A stretch of 64,000 nt of DNA, taken from the NCBI RefSeq assembly GCF_016406325.1, contig NZ_CP066370.1:1674001-1738000 (forward strand). The letters are read 5' to 3'. The position numbers and the translations under genes were made by a program. This stretch comes from Shewanella putrefaciens. Its GTDB lineage: Bacteria; Pseudomonadota; Gammaproteobacteria; Enterobacterales; Shewanellaceae. Positions 19,939-28,968 of this stretch are shown piece by piece (position 1 is the first letter of the stretch; every line of letters starts with the position of its first letter). The notes beneath the pieces are model-generated. The model did not search any database. It was not told the DNA's origin and was given only the letters and a program-made list of their open reading frames with translations.

Positions 19939-20865
19939 ATGGAAAATGTCGCGTTTGTATTCCCAGGACAAGGCTCACAAGCCTTAGGTATGTTAGCCGA
20001 ACTCGCTGAGTCACAACCTATTATAGGCCAGACCTTTGCAGAGGCGAGTGATGTTCTAGGCTATGATTTATGGGCTTTGGTTCAGCAAGGTCCTGTTGAA
20101 GTCTTAAATGAAACGGATAAAACACAACCTGCGTTATTAGCCGCCAGTGTTGCTATTTGGCGGGCTTACGTGGCTTCAGGTAAACCCATGCCAGCCATGT
20201 TAGCGGGTCACAGCTTAGGTGAATATTCTGCGTTGGTATGTGCAGGTGTTATTGATTTTAAAGATGCGATTAAATTAGTTGAACTGCGTGGTCAACTAAT
20301 GCAACAAGCGGTTCCAGCTGGAACCGGTGCTATGTATGCCATTATCGGTTTAGATAACGAAGGTATCGCTAATGCCTGCGCCGAAGCGGCTCAAGGTGAA
20401 GTGGTCAGCCCTGTTAATTTCAATAGCCCTGGCCAAGTGGTTATTGCAGGTCAAAAAGACGCAGTTGAGCGTGCAGCAGCGGCTTGTAAGGCCGCGGGCG
20501 CTAAAATGGCGGTGGCTTTACCTGTCAGCGTGCCATCACACTGCGCATTAATGAAACCTGCGGCGGATAAATTGGCCGTGGCATTAAACGATGTACCGTT
20601 TACTCCCCCAACGATTACTGTGATTAATAATGTTGATGTGGCTTCACCTACCTCTGCCGACGATATTAAAGATGCGTTAGTGCGTCAGTTATATTGTCCT
20701 GTTCGCTGGAGCGAAAGCGTTGAATTAATGGCCCAAAAAGGTATTACTCAATTGGTAGAATGTGGTCCTGGTAAAGTATTGACAGGATTAGCAAAACGAA
20801 TTAATAAATCACTATCAGCCCAAGCGGTTAATGATGTAGCTTCATTAGCGGCATTAACTGAGTAA
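19939..20865 (+). CDS. fabD: Malonyl-CoA:ACP transacylase
   Basis: FabD loads malonate from CoA onto acyl carrier protein. I use the ATG at 19939 (MENVAFVFPGQGSQ, 308 residues); an in-frame TTG six bases upstream is less likely. The GHSLGEYSALV motif holds the catalytic serine near residue 92, and the histidine lies in SVPSHCALM near residue 200. The upstream gap of about 87 bases after fabH may hold an internal promoter or simply a leader. Confidence 0.97.
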   Translation: MENVAFVFPGQGSQALGMLAELAESQPIIGQTFAEASDVLGYDLWALVQQGPVEVLNETDKTQPALLAASVAIWRAYVASGKPMPAMLAGHSLGEYSALVCAGVIDFKDAIKLVELRGQLMQQAVPAGTGAMYAIIGLDNEGIANACAEAAQGEVVSPVNFNSPGQVVIAGQKDAVERAAAACKAAGAKMAVALPVSVPSHCALMKPAADKLAVALNDVPFTPPTITVINNVDVASPTSADDIKDALVRQLYCPVRWSESVELMAQKGITQLVECGPGKVLTGLAKRINKSLSAQAVNDVASLAALTE

Positions 20866-20874
20866 GGAGTTTGT

Positions 20875-21621
20875 ATGAGTTTCAACCTGAATTTAACAGG
20901 CAAAGTGGCTTTGGTGACAGGTGCGAGCCGCGGTATTGGCCGTGCGATTGCCGAAACACTTGTGGAAGCGGGCGCAGTGGTTATTGGAACCGCAACCAGT
21001 GAGAAGGGCGCAGCGGCGATCCAAGAATATCTGGGTGACAAAGGTTTTGGTTTAGTGCTTAATGTCACAGATAGTGAATCTGTTACACATTTATTCGCCT
21101 CGATCAAAGAAAAAGCGGGTGATGTTGATATTCTAGTCAACAACGCGGGTATCACCCGTGATAATCTGCTGATGCGGATGAAAGATGATGAATGGCAGGA
21201 TATTATCGACACTAACCTGACATCATTATTTAGACTATCAAAGCCTGTGATGCGTACCATGATGAAAAAGCGTTTTGGCCGTATCATCAATATCGGTTCA
21301 GTGGTAGGCACCATGGGTAATGCAGGTCAAGTTAACTACTCGGCAGCAAAGGCGGGTTTGATCGGATTTACAAAATCTCTTGCAAGAGAGGTTGCATCTC
21401 GTCAAATTACGGTTAATGCTATCGCTCCTGGATTTATCCAGACCGATATGACTGATGAGCTGACCGAAGATCAGCAAAAAGCTATCATGTCTCAGGTTCC
21501 GATGGAACGATTAGGGCAAGCGCAAGAAATTGCCAATGCTGTGCTCTTTTTAGCCTCGGATTCTGCTGCTTATATCACAGGTGAAACTTTACATGTGAAT
21601 GGCGGAATGTACATGGTTTAA
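20875..21621 (+). CDS. fabG: 3-oxoacyl-ACP reductase
   Basis: FabG reduces 3-oxoacyl-ACP with NADPH. The 248-residue short-chain dehydrogenase has the cofactor motif TGASRGIGRAIA, VNNAGITRD, the catalytic serine in NIGSVVGTMG, and the Tyr-Lys pair in NYSAAKAG. It ends GETLHVNGGMYMV as in E. coli. It starts nine bases after fabD with an AAGGAG ribosome-binding sequence. Confidence 0.97.
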   Translation: MSFNLNLTGKVALVTGASRGIGRAIAETLVEAGAVVIGTATSEKGAAAIQEYLGDKGFGLVLNVTDSESVTHLFASIKEKAGDVDILVNNAGITRDNLLMRMKDDEWQDIIDTNLTSLFRLSKPVMRTMMKKRFGRIINIGSVVGTMGNAGQVNYSAAKAGLIGFTKSLAREVASRQITVNAIAPGFIQTDMTDELTEDQQKAIMSQVPMERLGQAQEIANAVLFLASDSAAYITGETLHVNGGMYMV

Positions 21622-21785
21622 GGGCGGATGGCAGGGATACTGTCTCCAATTGAGTAGTGATCTGCATCAATTGGTTGTTAAATTTTGTGGTTAGACCACG
21701 AAAACTAAGCTTGCATTGTCAGCCAAATCTAATAAACTACTCGCAATCTTACGCAAGTGCGTAATTTGAATAGGAAAGAAAACTA

Positions 21786-22019
21786 ATGAGCAACATCGAA
21801 GAACGTGTAAAGAAAATCATTGTAGAGCAACTGGGCGTTAAAGAAGAAGACGTTAAGCCAGCGGCATCTTTCGTTGACGATCTGGGTGCAGATTCTCTGG
21901 ACACTGTTGAGTTGGTTATGGCTCTAGAAGAAGAGTTTGATACCGAGATCCCTGATGAAGAAGCTGAAAAGATCACTACTGTTCAAGCAGCGATCGACTA
22001 CGTTTCTAAGAATCAGTAA
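21786..22019 (+). CDS. acpP: Acyl carrier protein
   Basis: The 77-residue acidic protein carries growing acyl chains on a phosphopantetheine arm attached to the serine of [11 protein letters not shown] (about residue 37). The start [21 protein letters not shown] and the acidic helices are typical. It has its own upstream gap of about 160 bases, so a separate strong promoter is likely, and a strong terminator follows, in line with its need for high expression. Confidence 0.98.
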   Translation: MSNIEERVKKIIVEQLGVKEEDVKPAASFVDDLGADSLDTVELVMALEEEFDTEIPDEEAEKITTVQAAIDYVSKNQ

Positions 22020-22035
22020 TTCTGAATTCTTGAAG

Positions 22036-22064
22036 ACAGGCGGCATTTATTGCCGCCTGTTTTT
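22036..22064 (+). terminator. Terminator after acpP
   Basis: ACAGGCGGCA and TGCCGCCTGT form a perfect 10-base stem around TTTAT, followed by TTTT. It would reduce read-through from acpP into fabF. Confidence 0.92.
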
Positions 22065-22244
22065 GTTTTACCCCCGTCAAACTCTGCCCCTGTGCCATTC
22101 AATTGTCTCTGGATCGTGTTTTATATTGTTATCCACGAGATGTTGCCCGCAGATTGGCGACTTCTATGCAATAAATTGTCTAATCATAGAAAACCTTGTT
22201 TTAGCTATGAGAACTAACAAATTTAGTATTTAAAGGTGACTGCC

Positions 22245-23483
22245 GTGTCTAAACGTCGTGTAGTGGTAACCGGTTTGGGGTTAGTAACTCCAGTGGGCAA
22301 TACTGTCGATACTACTTGGAAGGCTTTGCTTTCAGGTAAAAGTGGTATTGCACCTATAACCAAATTTGATGCCAGTGAATTTACCACTCGTTTCAGTGGT
22401 TCAGTAAAAGATTTTGATGTTGAGCAATACGTAACGAAAAAAGATGCCCGTAAGATGGACCTCTTTATTCAATACGGTATGGCGGCTGGCATCCAAGCAA
22501 TCCAAGACTCAGGTCTGGATATGAGCAAAGAAAATCCTGGTCGTGTCGGCACTGCTATTGGTGCTGGTATGGGTGGTATGTGGTTGATTGAACAAGGTCA
22601 CAGTGCATTGATGAATGGTGGCCCGCGTAAGGTTTCTCCTTTCTTCGTACCTAGCACCATTATCAATATGATTTCGGGCCACTTGTCGATCATGTTTGGC
22701 ATGAAAGGGCCCAATTTTGCCGTGACGACTGCTTGTACTACGGGCGTACATAATATCGGTTTTGCGGCGCGCACCATTGCCTATGGCGATGCAGATGTGA
22801 TGGTTGCAGGCGGTGCTGAGGATGTGACATCTCCTTTAGGCGTGGCAGGTTTTGGTGCTGCTAAAGCATTATCGACTCGCAATGATGATCCTACAGCCGC
22901 GAGTCGCCCATGGGATAAAGACCGTGATGGTTTTGTGATTGGTGATGGCGCTGGTGTGATGGTGATGGAGGAATACGAGCACGCTAAAGCGCGCGGTGCG
23001 ACCATTTACGGCGAGTTAGTCGGTTTTGGTATGAGCGGTGATGCGTTCCATATGACTTCGCCACCAAGTGACGGCGCAGGCGCTGCGGCAGCTATGGTCA
23101 ATGCTATTAATGACGCTAAGTTATCACTGGAGCAAATTGGTTATATCAATGCCCACGGTACGTCGACGCCAGCGGGTGATAAAGCCGAAGCTGCAGCGGT
23201 TAAGTCTGTATTTGGCGACCATGCGTATAACGTGCTGGTTAGCTCGACTAAATCGATGACGGGTCACTTATTAGGTGCCGCAGGAGCGGTTGAAGCGATT
23301 TTCACCTTATTAGCATTGCGCGACCAAGCTGTACCGCCAACGATTAACTTGGATAATCCAGATGAAGGCTGTGACTTAGACTTTGTCGCCCATACTGCTC
23401 GTGATGTGAAGTTAGATTACGCTCTGTGTAATTCCTTCGGTTTTGGTGGTACGAACGGTTCATTATTATTTAAGAAAGTTTAA
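22245..23483 (+). CDS. fabF: 3-oxoacyl-ACP synthase II
   Basis: FabF elongates acyl chains and controls unsaturated fatty-acid content with temperature. I use the GTG at 22245, which gives [12 protein letters not shown] as in E. coli (412 residues) and lies after AAAGGTGA; a GTG nine bases upstream is an alternative. The catalytic cysteine is in [12 protein letters not shown], with histidines in [11 protein letters not shown] and [12 protein letters not shown] terminator closes the cluster. The pabC-mltG-tmk-holB genes that follow fabF in E. coli are absent here. Confidence 0.96.
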   Translation: MSKRRVVVTGLGLVTPVGNTVDTTWKALLSGKSGIAPITKFDASEFTTRFSGSVKDFDVEQYVTKKDARKMDLFIQYGMAAGIQAIQDSGLDMSKENPGRVGTAIGAGMGGMWLIEQGHSALMNGGPRKVSPFFVPSTIINMISGHLSIMFGMKGPNFAVTTACTTGVHNIGFAARTIAYGDADVMVAGGAEDVTSPLGVAGFGAAKALSTRNDDPTAASRPWDKDRDGFVIGDGAGVMVMEEYEHAKARGATIYGELVGFGMSGDAFHMTSPPSDGAGAAAAMVNAINDAKLSLEQIGYINAHGTSTPAGDKAEAAAVKSVFGDHAYNVLVSSTKSMTGHLLGAAGAVEAIFTLLALRDQAVPPTINLDNPDEGCDLDFVAHTARDVKLDYALCNSFGFGGTNGSLLFKKV

Positions 23484-23503
23484 AGACCAATATCGCCCCA
23501 AAA

Positions 23504-23529
23504 ATGCGCCCTATGGCGCATTTTTTGTG
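23504..23529 (+). terminator. Terminator after fabF
   Basis: AAAATGCGCC and GGCGCATTTT form a perfect 10-base stem around CTAT, with a T-rich tail. Confidence 0.9.
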
Positions 23530-23646
23530 TACTGCGTTTATTATTAAATTATTGATATATTTATTATTAATCTTTGTTCATCTCCCTTGTTTAATCTTTT
23601 CTACTACAGATAATGGCAGCCTATTCAGTTTGTAATGGAGCATGTC

Positions 23647-24015
23647 ATGTTAAATCCGGCGGTTATCCCGCTTGTCCCTATAATCGGTGCCTTAACTGCA
23701 AATTTGACCGAATTGATCCGTGGCGAGTCTAAGATCTGGCATCCAGAAATGGAAATTGGGATAAAGACCTTCACGTTTGCGATTACTGCCTATGTAGCCA
23801 TTTGGTTTGCTTTACTGGTAACAGCGATATACTCCGGAGGGACTTCGGATATGTTGGCAGGGTTTGAGGTGTTAGGCTTTTTCCTGTTAGGTTTGGGGAT
23901 TTATACGTTTGCTAAATGTTCTCGTTTTATCACGAGATCACTTCAGCTATGGATTTATCGTTTAGCTTTACCATGCCTATTAGTATGTTGCACACTCATT
24001 ACTCACTTTGGCTAA
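23647..24015 (+). CDS. Hypothetical integral membrane protein
   Basis: I do not recognise this protein of about 122 residues. I choose the ATG at 23647 because GGAG lies 7 bases before it; an upstream ATG at 23635 overlaps that sequence. Three or four hydrophobic stretches are visible: near the N-terminus (VIPLVPIIGAL), TFAITAYVAIWFALLVTAIY, LGFFLLGLGIYTFA, and LWIYRLALPCLLVCCTLI. It is therefore an inner-membrane protein. It stands alone between the fabF terminator and a thioesterase gene, with no context that suggests a role. Confidence 0.65.
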   Translation: MLNPAVIPLVPIIGALTANLTELIRGESKIWHPEMEIGIKTFTFAITAYVAIWFALLVTAIYSGGTSDMLAGFEVLGFFLLGLGIYTFAKCSRFITRSLQLWIYRLALPCLLVCCTLITHFG

Positions 24016-24133
24016 ATCGAATTCATTGACGAGGTCAATCGTAATAATTTTTACGCGATTAGCGATTTCTATCGTAAACTCAACTTATTGTGCGAAAACA
24101 TTAGGCCGCTGAGGCTAAATAAGTTGAGGTAAA

Positions 24134-24613
24134 ATGGCTGGTATCGAGAGACAAAGTACCCTGAGATTTTTGTCAGAGCCTGCGGATGTGAATTTTGGTG
24201 GTAAAGTTCACGGCGGCGCTGTGATGAAGTGGATCGATCTCGCGGCCTATGCCTGTGCAGCGGGCTGGAGCGGTAAATATTGTATTACTGCTTATGCGGG
24301 TGGTATTCGTTTTGTGCAACCCATTTTGGTGGGCAATATCGTTGAAGTCAGCGCAAAAGTGATTTATACGGGCAAGACTTCTATGCATATTGGTATCGAT
24401 GTGCGGGCGGGCGATCCTAAAGTATCTGAGCGTCATCTCACCACTCACTGTATTGTGATCATGGTGGCGGTGGATGAAAACGGCCAACCTACGCCTGTAC
24501 CTGAGTGGATACCAGAGACGGAACATGATATTCATCTGCGTGATTCAGCACTGCGCTTGATGGAAATGCGTAAAAAAATTGGCGCCGAAATGGAAGCCCA
24601 TGTAGTGAAATAA
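24134..24613 (+). CDS. Acyl-CoA thioesterase (YciA/hotdog family)
   Basis: The 159-residue protein is a hotdog-fold acyl-CoA thioesterase, releasing CoA from acyl-CoA. Motifs typical of the YciA/BACH group are visible: NFGGKVHGGAVMKWIDLAAYACA (with the active-site region around the Gly-Gly), ITAYAGGIRFVQPILVGNIVEVSAKV and the TSMHIGIDV strand. The substrate range of this group is broad. It is followed by genes for lipid or branched-chain metabolism, which fits an acyl-CoA role. Confidence 0.88.
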   Translation: MAGIERQSTLRFLSEPADVNFGGKVHGGAVMKWIDLAAYACAAGWSGKYCITAYAGGIRFVQPILVGNIVEVSAKVIYTGKTSMHIGIDVRAGDPKVSERHLTTHCIVIMVAVDENGQPTPVPEWIPETEHDIHLRDSALRLMEMRKKIGAEMEAHVVK

Positions 24614-24779
24614 CCGTATAAATTGACTCAACCAAGGCGCTTGGCGCCTTTGTTGTCTCTGCCGAAAAGTGCGTTTGCCACTTGGTTTGATTTCTCACTG
24701 ACGCAATGCGGGATGAATGTTAAACTGCCGCCACTATTTTGAATCGATTCATTTTGTTTATCTATTTAAGGATCAGCTC

Positions 24780-25655
24780 ATGGCAAAAGTCGCATTTATT
24801 GGTTTAGGCGTAATGGGTTACCCCATGGCAAGACACTTACTCAACAAGGGCCATGAGGTCACTGTTTATAATCGCACTTTTGCTAAGGCGCAAGCTTGGG
24901 TCGACACCTATGGTGGTCGCTGCTGTCCAACGCCCAAAGAGGCTGCAATAGGTCAAGATATTGTGTTTACTTGCGTGGGCAATGATAACGATCTGCGTGA
25001 AGTGGTATTAGGGCGTGATGGCGCTATTCACGGTATGGAAAAGGGCACAGTGCTGGTTGATCATACTACGGCTTCGGCAGATGTGGCCCGCGAGCTTGCC
25101 AAAGTCTTAGCCGAAAAGGGCATTGATTTCCTCGATGCGCCTGTGTCTGGCGGTCAAGCGGGCGCCGAAAATGGCGCCTTGACTGTGATGGTTGGTGGCG
25201 ATGAAGCGGTATTTGAGCGTGTTAAACCCGTGATTGAAGCTTTTGCCCGCTGCGCCGAGCGTTTAGGTGACGTCGGTGCTGGCCAGTTAACTAAGATGGT
25301 GAATCAAATCTGTATCGCGGGCGTGGTACAAGGTTTAGCGGAAGCGCTGCAATTTGCCCGTAAAGCAGGGCTCGATGGCGAGAAAGTCATTGAAGTGATC
25401 AGCAAAGGCGCGGCGCAAAGCTGGCAAATGGAAAATCGCTACAAGACGATGTGGGGCCAAAGCTATGGCTTTGGTTTTGCCGTCGATTGGATGCGTAAAG
25501 ACTTAGGCATCGCCTTAGAAGAAGCGCGCCGCAACGGTTCACATTTGCCTTTAACCGCTTTGGTGGATCAATTCTATTCAGAAGTGCAGGGCATGGGCGG
25601 TAACCGTTGGGATACGTCTAGTTTGCTGGCGCGCTTAGAGAAATCGGCTAAATAA
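24780..25655 (+). CDS. NAD(P)-dependent beta-hydroxyacid dehydrogenase
   Basis: The 291-residue protein belongs to the 3-hydroxyisobutyrate dehydrogenase / tartronate semialdehyde reductase family. I use the ATG at 24780 (MAKVAFIGLGVMGYPMARHL), where the Rossmann GxGxxG motif starts; the open frame extends 21 codons upstream without similarity. Further motifs are DAPVSGGQAGAENGALTVMVGGD and the catalytic lysine in LTKMVNQICIAG. The substrate cannot be set by eye; succinic semialdehyde or glyoxylate reduction are possible. Confidence 0.9.
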   Translation: MAKVAFIGLGVMGYPMARHLLNKGHEVTVYNRTFAKAQAWVDTYGGRCCPTPKEAAIGQDIVFTCVGNDNDLREVVLGRDGAIHGMEKGTVLVDHTTASADVARELAKVLAEKGIDFLDAPVSGGQAGAENGALTVMVGGDEAVFERVKPVIEAFARCAERLGDVGAGQLTKMVNQICIAGVVQGLAEALQFARKAGLDGEKVIEVISKGAAQSWQMENRYKTMWGQSYGFGFAVDWMRKDLGIALEEARRNGSHLPLTALVDQFYSEVQGMGGNRWDTSSLLARLEKSAK

Positions 25656-25684
25656 GCCATCTTGTTTTAAGAGTCGTCTGTTAT

Positions 25685-25725
25685 AAAAATGCCCAGTCCG
25701 CATTGGTATCGAACTGGGCATTTTT
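25685..25725. terminator. Bidirectional terminator between convergent genes
   Basis: AAAAATGCCCAGT and its complement flank a 15-base loop, with A- and T-runs on both sides. It serves the dehydrogenase (plus) and possibly the mutarotase (minus). Confidence 0.9.
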
Positions 25726-25773
25726 GTTTGTATCGTTTTTGACTAGGATATTAATAACTTGGATATTAAATCG

Positions 25774-26622
25774 TTAGTCTTTCCAACGAATGTGGGTCAC
25801 TAAACTGTGAGTTTCACCTGGCGCGAGCACGACTTTATCTTCTAATACATTGGCCGCTTCTAGGCAGACCATGGTCAGATAATCCTCTGGATTAAATCGG
25901 CCAAGGCGTTGTGATTTTTCAATCCATGGATTCCATAATACCGCTGATTGGCTGTTTTCACGGCTGACTTCGATTATCCCTTGCGGCGTATGCAATAACT
26001 GCACTGGGCCGAGTTCGGTATAGACACGATCTGTCTCGCGATCAAATAGCACTTCATCCGTGGTTTGCGGGTAAGGCCCCTCGGCAAATTCGATGTATTT
26101 TGAACCACTAAAACCGCTGGCCTTGAGTTGGTGGATATCCTCAATCGGGAAATAGCTGTGCAGCGCTTGGGTAAGCGTGACGGTTTCATCGCCTAAGTTG
26201 GTATTCACAAGGCTAATGCTTAGGGTATCGCCTAGGGTGAATAACACGCTGACCTCAGTGTTATGCGGCCAATAGATTTTATCTTGCTCACTGATTTTTA
26301 AGCTAAAACGTAAATCCACTAACTGATTACGCATTTCTACTGATTCCAGCGCCCAAATGCGGGTACGGGCAAAACCGTGTTGAGGAAAGTTCGCTTCACT
26401 ACTCATGCCAAACCAAGGCCAGCATACGGGTACACCGCCACGGATCCCATTACCGGGTTTATAATCGTCAGCCGATGAAACCCACAGCAAAGGTGGTTTG
26501 CCTACGGGTTGAAAATAGTCGATTTGCGCGCCCTGCAAAAAAATTCTTGCCTGACATAACGCCGTATTCACTTCGACATAATCAAGCCCGTTAGCGTGCT
26601 TTTTAGTAGTGACAGAACCCAT
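25774..26622 (-). CDS. yeaD: D-hexose-6-phosphate mutarotase
   Basis: The 282-residue protein is an aldose-1-epimerase-fold enzyme of the YeaD group, which interconverts alpha and beta anomers of hexose-6-phosphates. Visible motifs: GGVPVCWPWFG near residue 60, HGFARTRIWALES, then the HSYFPIEDIHQLKASGFSG region and WNPWIEKS with DYLTMVCLEAANV near the end. The histidine and glutamate in those blocks are the likely acid and base. It is convergent with the preceding dehydrogenase and divergent from the acyl-CoA dehydrogenase. Confidence 0.92.
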   Translation of the reverse strand: MGSVTTKKHANGLDYVEVNTALCQARIFLQGAQIDYFQPVGKPPLLWVSSADDYKPGNGIRGGVPVCWPWFGMSSEANFPQHGFARTRIWALESVEMRNQLVDLRFSLKISEQDKIYWPHNTEVSVLFTLGDTLSISLVNTNLGDETVTLTQALHSYFPIEDIHQLKASGFSGSKYIEFAEGPYPQTTDEVLFDRETDRVYTELGPVQLLHTPQGIIEVSRENSQSAVLWNPWIEKSQRLGRFNPEDYLTMVCLEAANVLEDKVVLAPGETHSLVTHIRWKD

Positions 26623-26868
26623 AGTAACAATATCCTTAACTCTGCTGCATATCAGAAAAACAGGCAGTTAGCTTACAAAGTTTTCCGCGATAACATAAGG
26701 CTTTGTTGCGATCAATTTACGGTTTTGCTGTTCGTTTGTGTAAACAAAAGTCACTGTCCTTGGGTTCTAGTGCTTCCTTTTTCAACAGATTTAGCTAAAG
26801 TGGTCAAAGCATCAAAGTGGTCAGATCACTTAGTTGAGTTGCAGTCTAACAAGAAAAGGGAAGCGATT

Positions 26869-28659
26869 ATGCCAGTCTATCAAGCGCCGCTGCGCGACTA
26901 TCAATTTATCCTCGATGAGATGTTACATATTTATCAGCAAGATGCACTCAAGGGGTTCGATGAAATCGACCCAGATCTTGTCGATGCGATCCTGCAAGGT
27001 ATGGCCGACTTTAGTACCGAAGTCATGCTGCCGCTCAATAGTGTCGGCGATCTGCAGGGCTGTAAGTTGGTCGATGGTAAGGTGATTACGCCTGAGGGTT
27101 TTGATAATGCCTATCGGCAGTTTGTTGATAATGGCTGGCCGACGCTGACCTGCGCTCCTGAATATGGCGGCCAAGGTTTACCCGAAGTGGTGGGGATTTT
27201 TGCCACTGAGATACAAACGGCAACCAATATGGCCTTTGCCATGTATCCCGGTTTGACCCATGGCGCCTATGCCGCCATCCATGCCCACGGCAGTGACGCA
27301 CTCAAGCAAAAATATTTAAGCAAATTAGTCAGCGGTGAATGGACGGGAACCATGAACTTGACCGAGTCCCACGCCGGTACTGACTTAGCCTTATTACGCA
27401 CGAAAGCTGTGCCAGTATCTGAAGGTGTTTTTGCTATTACCGGCGAGAAAATTTTTATCTCCTCAGGCGATCATCAACTCACCGACAATATAGTGCACCT
27501 CGTATTAGCCCGTTTGCCGGATGCACCTGAAGGCGTGAAGGGCATATCTTTGTTCGCCGTGCCTAAAGTATTAGTGAATAACGATGGTAGTTTAGGCGCG
27601 CCGAACACTTTATATGCCAGTGGCCTTGAACATAAGATGGGCATTCACGGTAACTCAACTTGTGTGATGGTGTTTGAAGATGCGCTGGGCGAGCTTGTCG
27701 GCGAGCCACACCAAGGACTGCGCGCCATGTTTACTATGATGAACCAAGCGCGTTTAGGGGTTGGTGTGCAAGGACTGGGCGTCTCTGAAATCGCCTATCA
27801 AAATGCGCTGGCCTATGCCAAAGACAGATTACAGAGCCGCGCTTTAAGCGGTGCCAAAGCCCCAGAAAAAGCCGCCGATCCGATTTTGGTTCACGGCGAT
27901 GTGCGCCGCATGTTGCTGTCGCAAAAAGCCTTTAATGAAGGCGCAAGAGCCTTAGTTGGACAACAAGCTTTGTGGCTAGATGAAGCTGAGCGTCATACCG
28001 ATCCCGTCAAAGCCAAAGTTGCTTCCCAATTAGCGGCACTGTTCACGCCAGTGGTGAAAGGTTTTATCACTAACCGTGGTTTTAATGCCTGTGTCGATGC
28101 ACAGCAAGTGTTTGGCGGACATGGTTATATTCATGAGTGGGGTATGGAACAATTTGTGCGTGATAGCCGTATTGCACTGATTTATGAAGGCACTAACGGC
28201 ATTCAAGCGTTAGATTTAGTGGGGCGTAAGTTGCTTAGCGATCGCGGCGCGGCGATGCAGCAATGGTCGGTGTTAGTGACTGAGTTTATAAAGTCACATA
28301 GCACGAATGCGGCGATGCAACCCTATGTGAGCGGTTTAATGGATTGTGCGGGTGATTTGCAAAAGGCCAGTGGTTATTTAGCTGCACAAGCTGCGACCAA
28401 TCCTGACATTATCGGCGCAGCATCTATGGCTTATCTGGAGTTGTTTGGGGTGACTGCGCTGGCGTGGATGTGGGCCAGAAGCGCCGCGGTGGCATTAGCT
28501 GCACTGGAGCTGGGCACTGAAGAAACCGCATTTTACCAAGCTAAATTGAAAACGGCCGATTTCTATATGGCTTACTGGGCGGTGCAAGGTCGCAGTCTGC
28601 GTAAGCAAATTGAGCAGGCGAGTGAGATGCTAACATCGCTTGATGAAAGAATTTTTTAA
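26869..28659 (+). CDS. Acyl-CoA dehydrogenase (DmdC-like, with C-terminal extension)
   Basis: The 596-residue FAD enzyme oxidises an acyl-CoA to the 2-enoyl form. I start at the ATG at 26869 (MPVYQAPLRDYQFILDE) behind AAAAGGGAAG, because longer frames upstream overlap the divergent mutarotase gene. Motifs: ATEIQTATNMAFAMYPGL, GTMNLTESHAGTDLALLRTKA, GIHGNSTCVMVFEDA, and IYEGTNGIQALDLVGRKL with the likely catalytic glutamate. The C-terminal ~130-residue helical extension is that of the long-chain/3-methylmercaptopropionyl-CoA dehydrogenase group. The substrate is not set by sequence. Confidence 0.93.
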   Translation: MPVYQAPLRDYQFILDEMLHIYQQDALKGFDEIDPDLVDAILQGMADFSTEVMLPLNSVGDLQGCKLVDGKVITPEGFDNAYRQFVDNGWPTLTCAPEYGGQGLPEVVGIFATEIQTATNMAFAMYPGLTHGAYAAIHAHGSDALKQKYLSKLVSGEWTGTMNLTESHAGTDLALLRTKAVPVSEGVFAITGEKIFISSGDHQLTDNIVHLVLARLPDAPEGVKGISLFAVPKVLVNNDGSLGAPNTLYASGLEHKMGIHGNSTCVMVFEDALGELVGEPHQGLRAMFTMMNQARLGVGVQGLGVSEIAYQNALAYAKDRLQSRALSGAKAPEKAADPILVHGDVRRMLLSQKAFNEGARALVGQQALWLDEAERHTDPVKAKVASQLAALFTPVVKGFITNRGFNACVDAQQVFGGHGYIHEWGMEQFVRDSRIALIYEGTNGIQALDLVGRKLLSDRGAAMQQWSVLVTEFIKSHSTNAAMQPYVSGLMDCAGDLQKASGYLAAQAATNPDIIGAASMAYLELFGVTALAWMWARSAAVALAALELGTEETAFYQAKLKTADFYMAYWAVQGRSLRKQIEQASEMLTSLDERIF

Positions 28660-28683
28660 CTTAGTTTCTTTAAACATTTTAAG

Positions 28684-28711
28684 AGCCAGCATTAGCATGC
28701 TGGCTTTTTTT
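28684..28711 (+). terminator. Terminator after acyl-CoA dehydrogenase gene
   Basis: AGCCAGCA and TGCTGGCT form an 8-base stem around TTAGCA, followed by six T residues. Confidence 0.9.
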
Positions 28712-28870
28712 ATTGAGAGTTTTGCAGGTTGTTTTAGTGAGAATTATTGAGAATTTCACTGACTTTATATAGACAAAGAAATGGTCTATTCGTGTTGTGG
28801 TGATAATGGCGTCGTTAAGGTCAACCTTATCTTTACAATTGCAACAAAACCCCATGGATGTAAATTTAAA

Positions 28871-28907
28871 TGAGAATTATTGTCATCTTTGCGTCAGACT
28901 TTATAAT
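28871..28907 (+). promoter_or_regulatory. Fur box overlapping promoter of siderophore receptor
   Basis: TGAGAATTATTGTCA (28871-28885) matches the 7-1-7 Fur consensus TGATAATxATTATCA with two mismatches. It covers the -35 box TTGTCA (28880-28885); the -10 TATAAT is at 28902-28907 after 16 bases. Iron-bound Fur should block this promoter. A weaker Fur-like sequence lies at 28737-28756. Confidence 0.85.
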
Positions 28908-28968
28908 GACGACCAATTTAATATGACAAGGGTAAACCGCAGGTTTGCTCAATATTTTGGGGTATCTT

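Noticed and set aside
20748..21314. 188-codon minus-strand frame opposite fabD and fabG
   Set aside because: It overlaps two certain genes and has Ser/Thr/Pro-rich composition typical of an antisense shadow.
26596..26868. Upstream extension of the acyl-CoA dehydrogenase frame
   Set aside because: It overlaps the start of the divergent mutarotase gene, has no family similarity, and a good start with ribosome-binding site exists at 26869.
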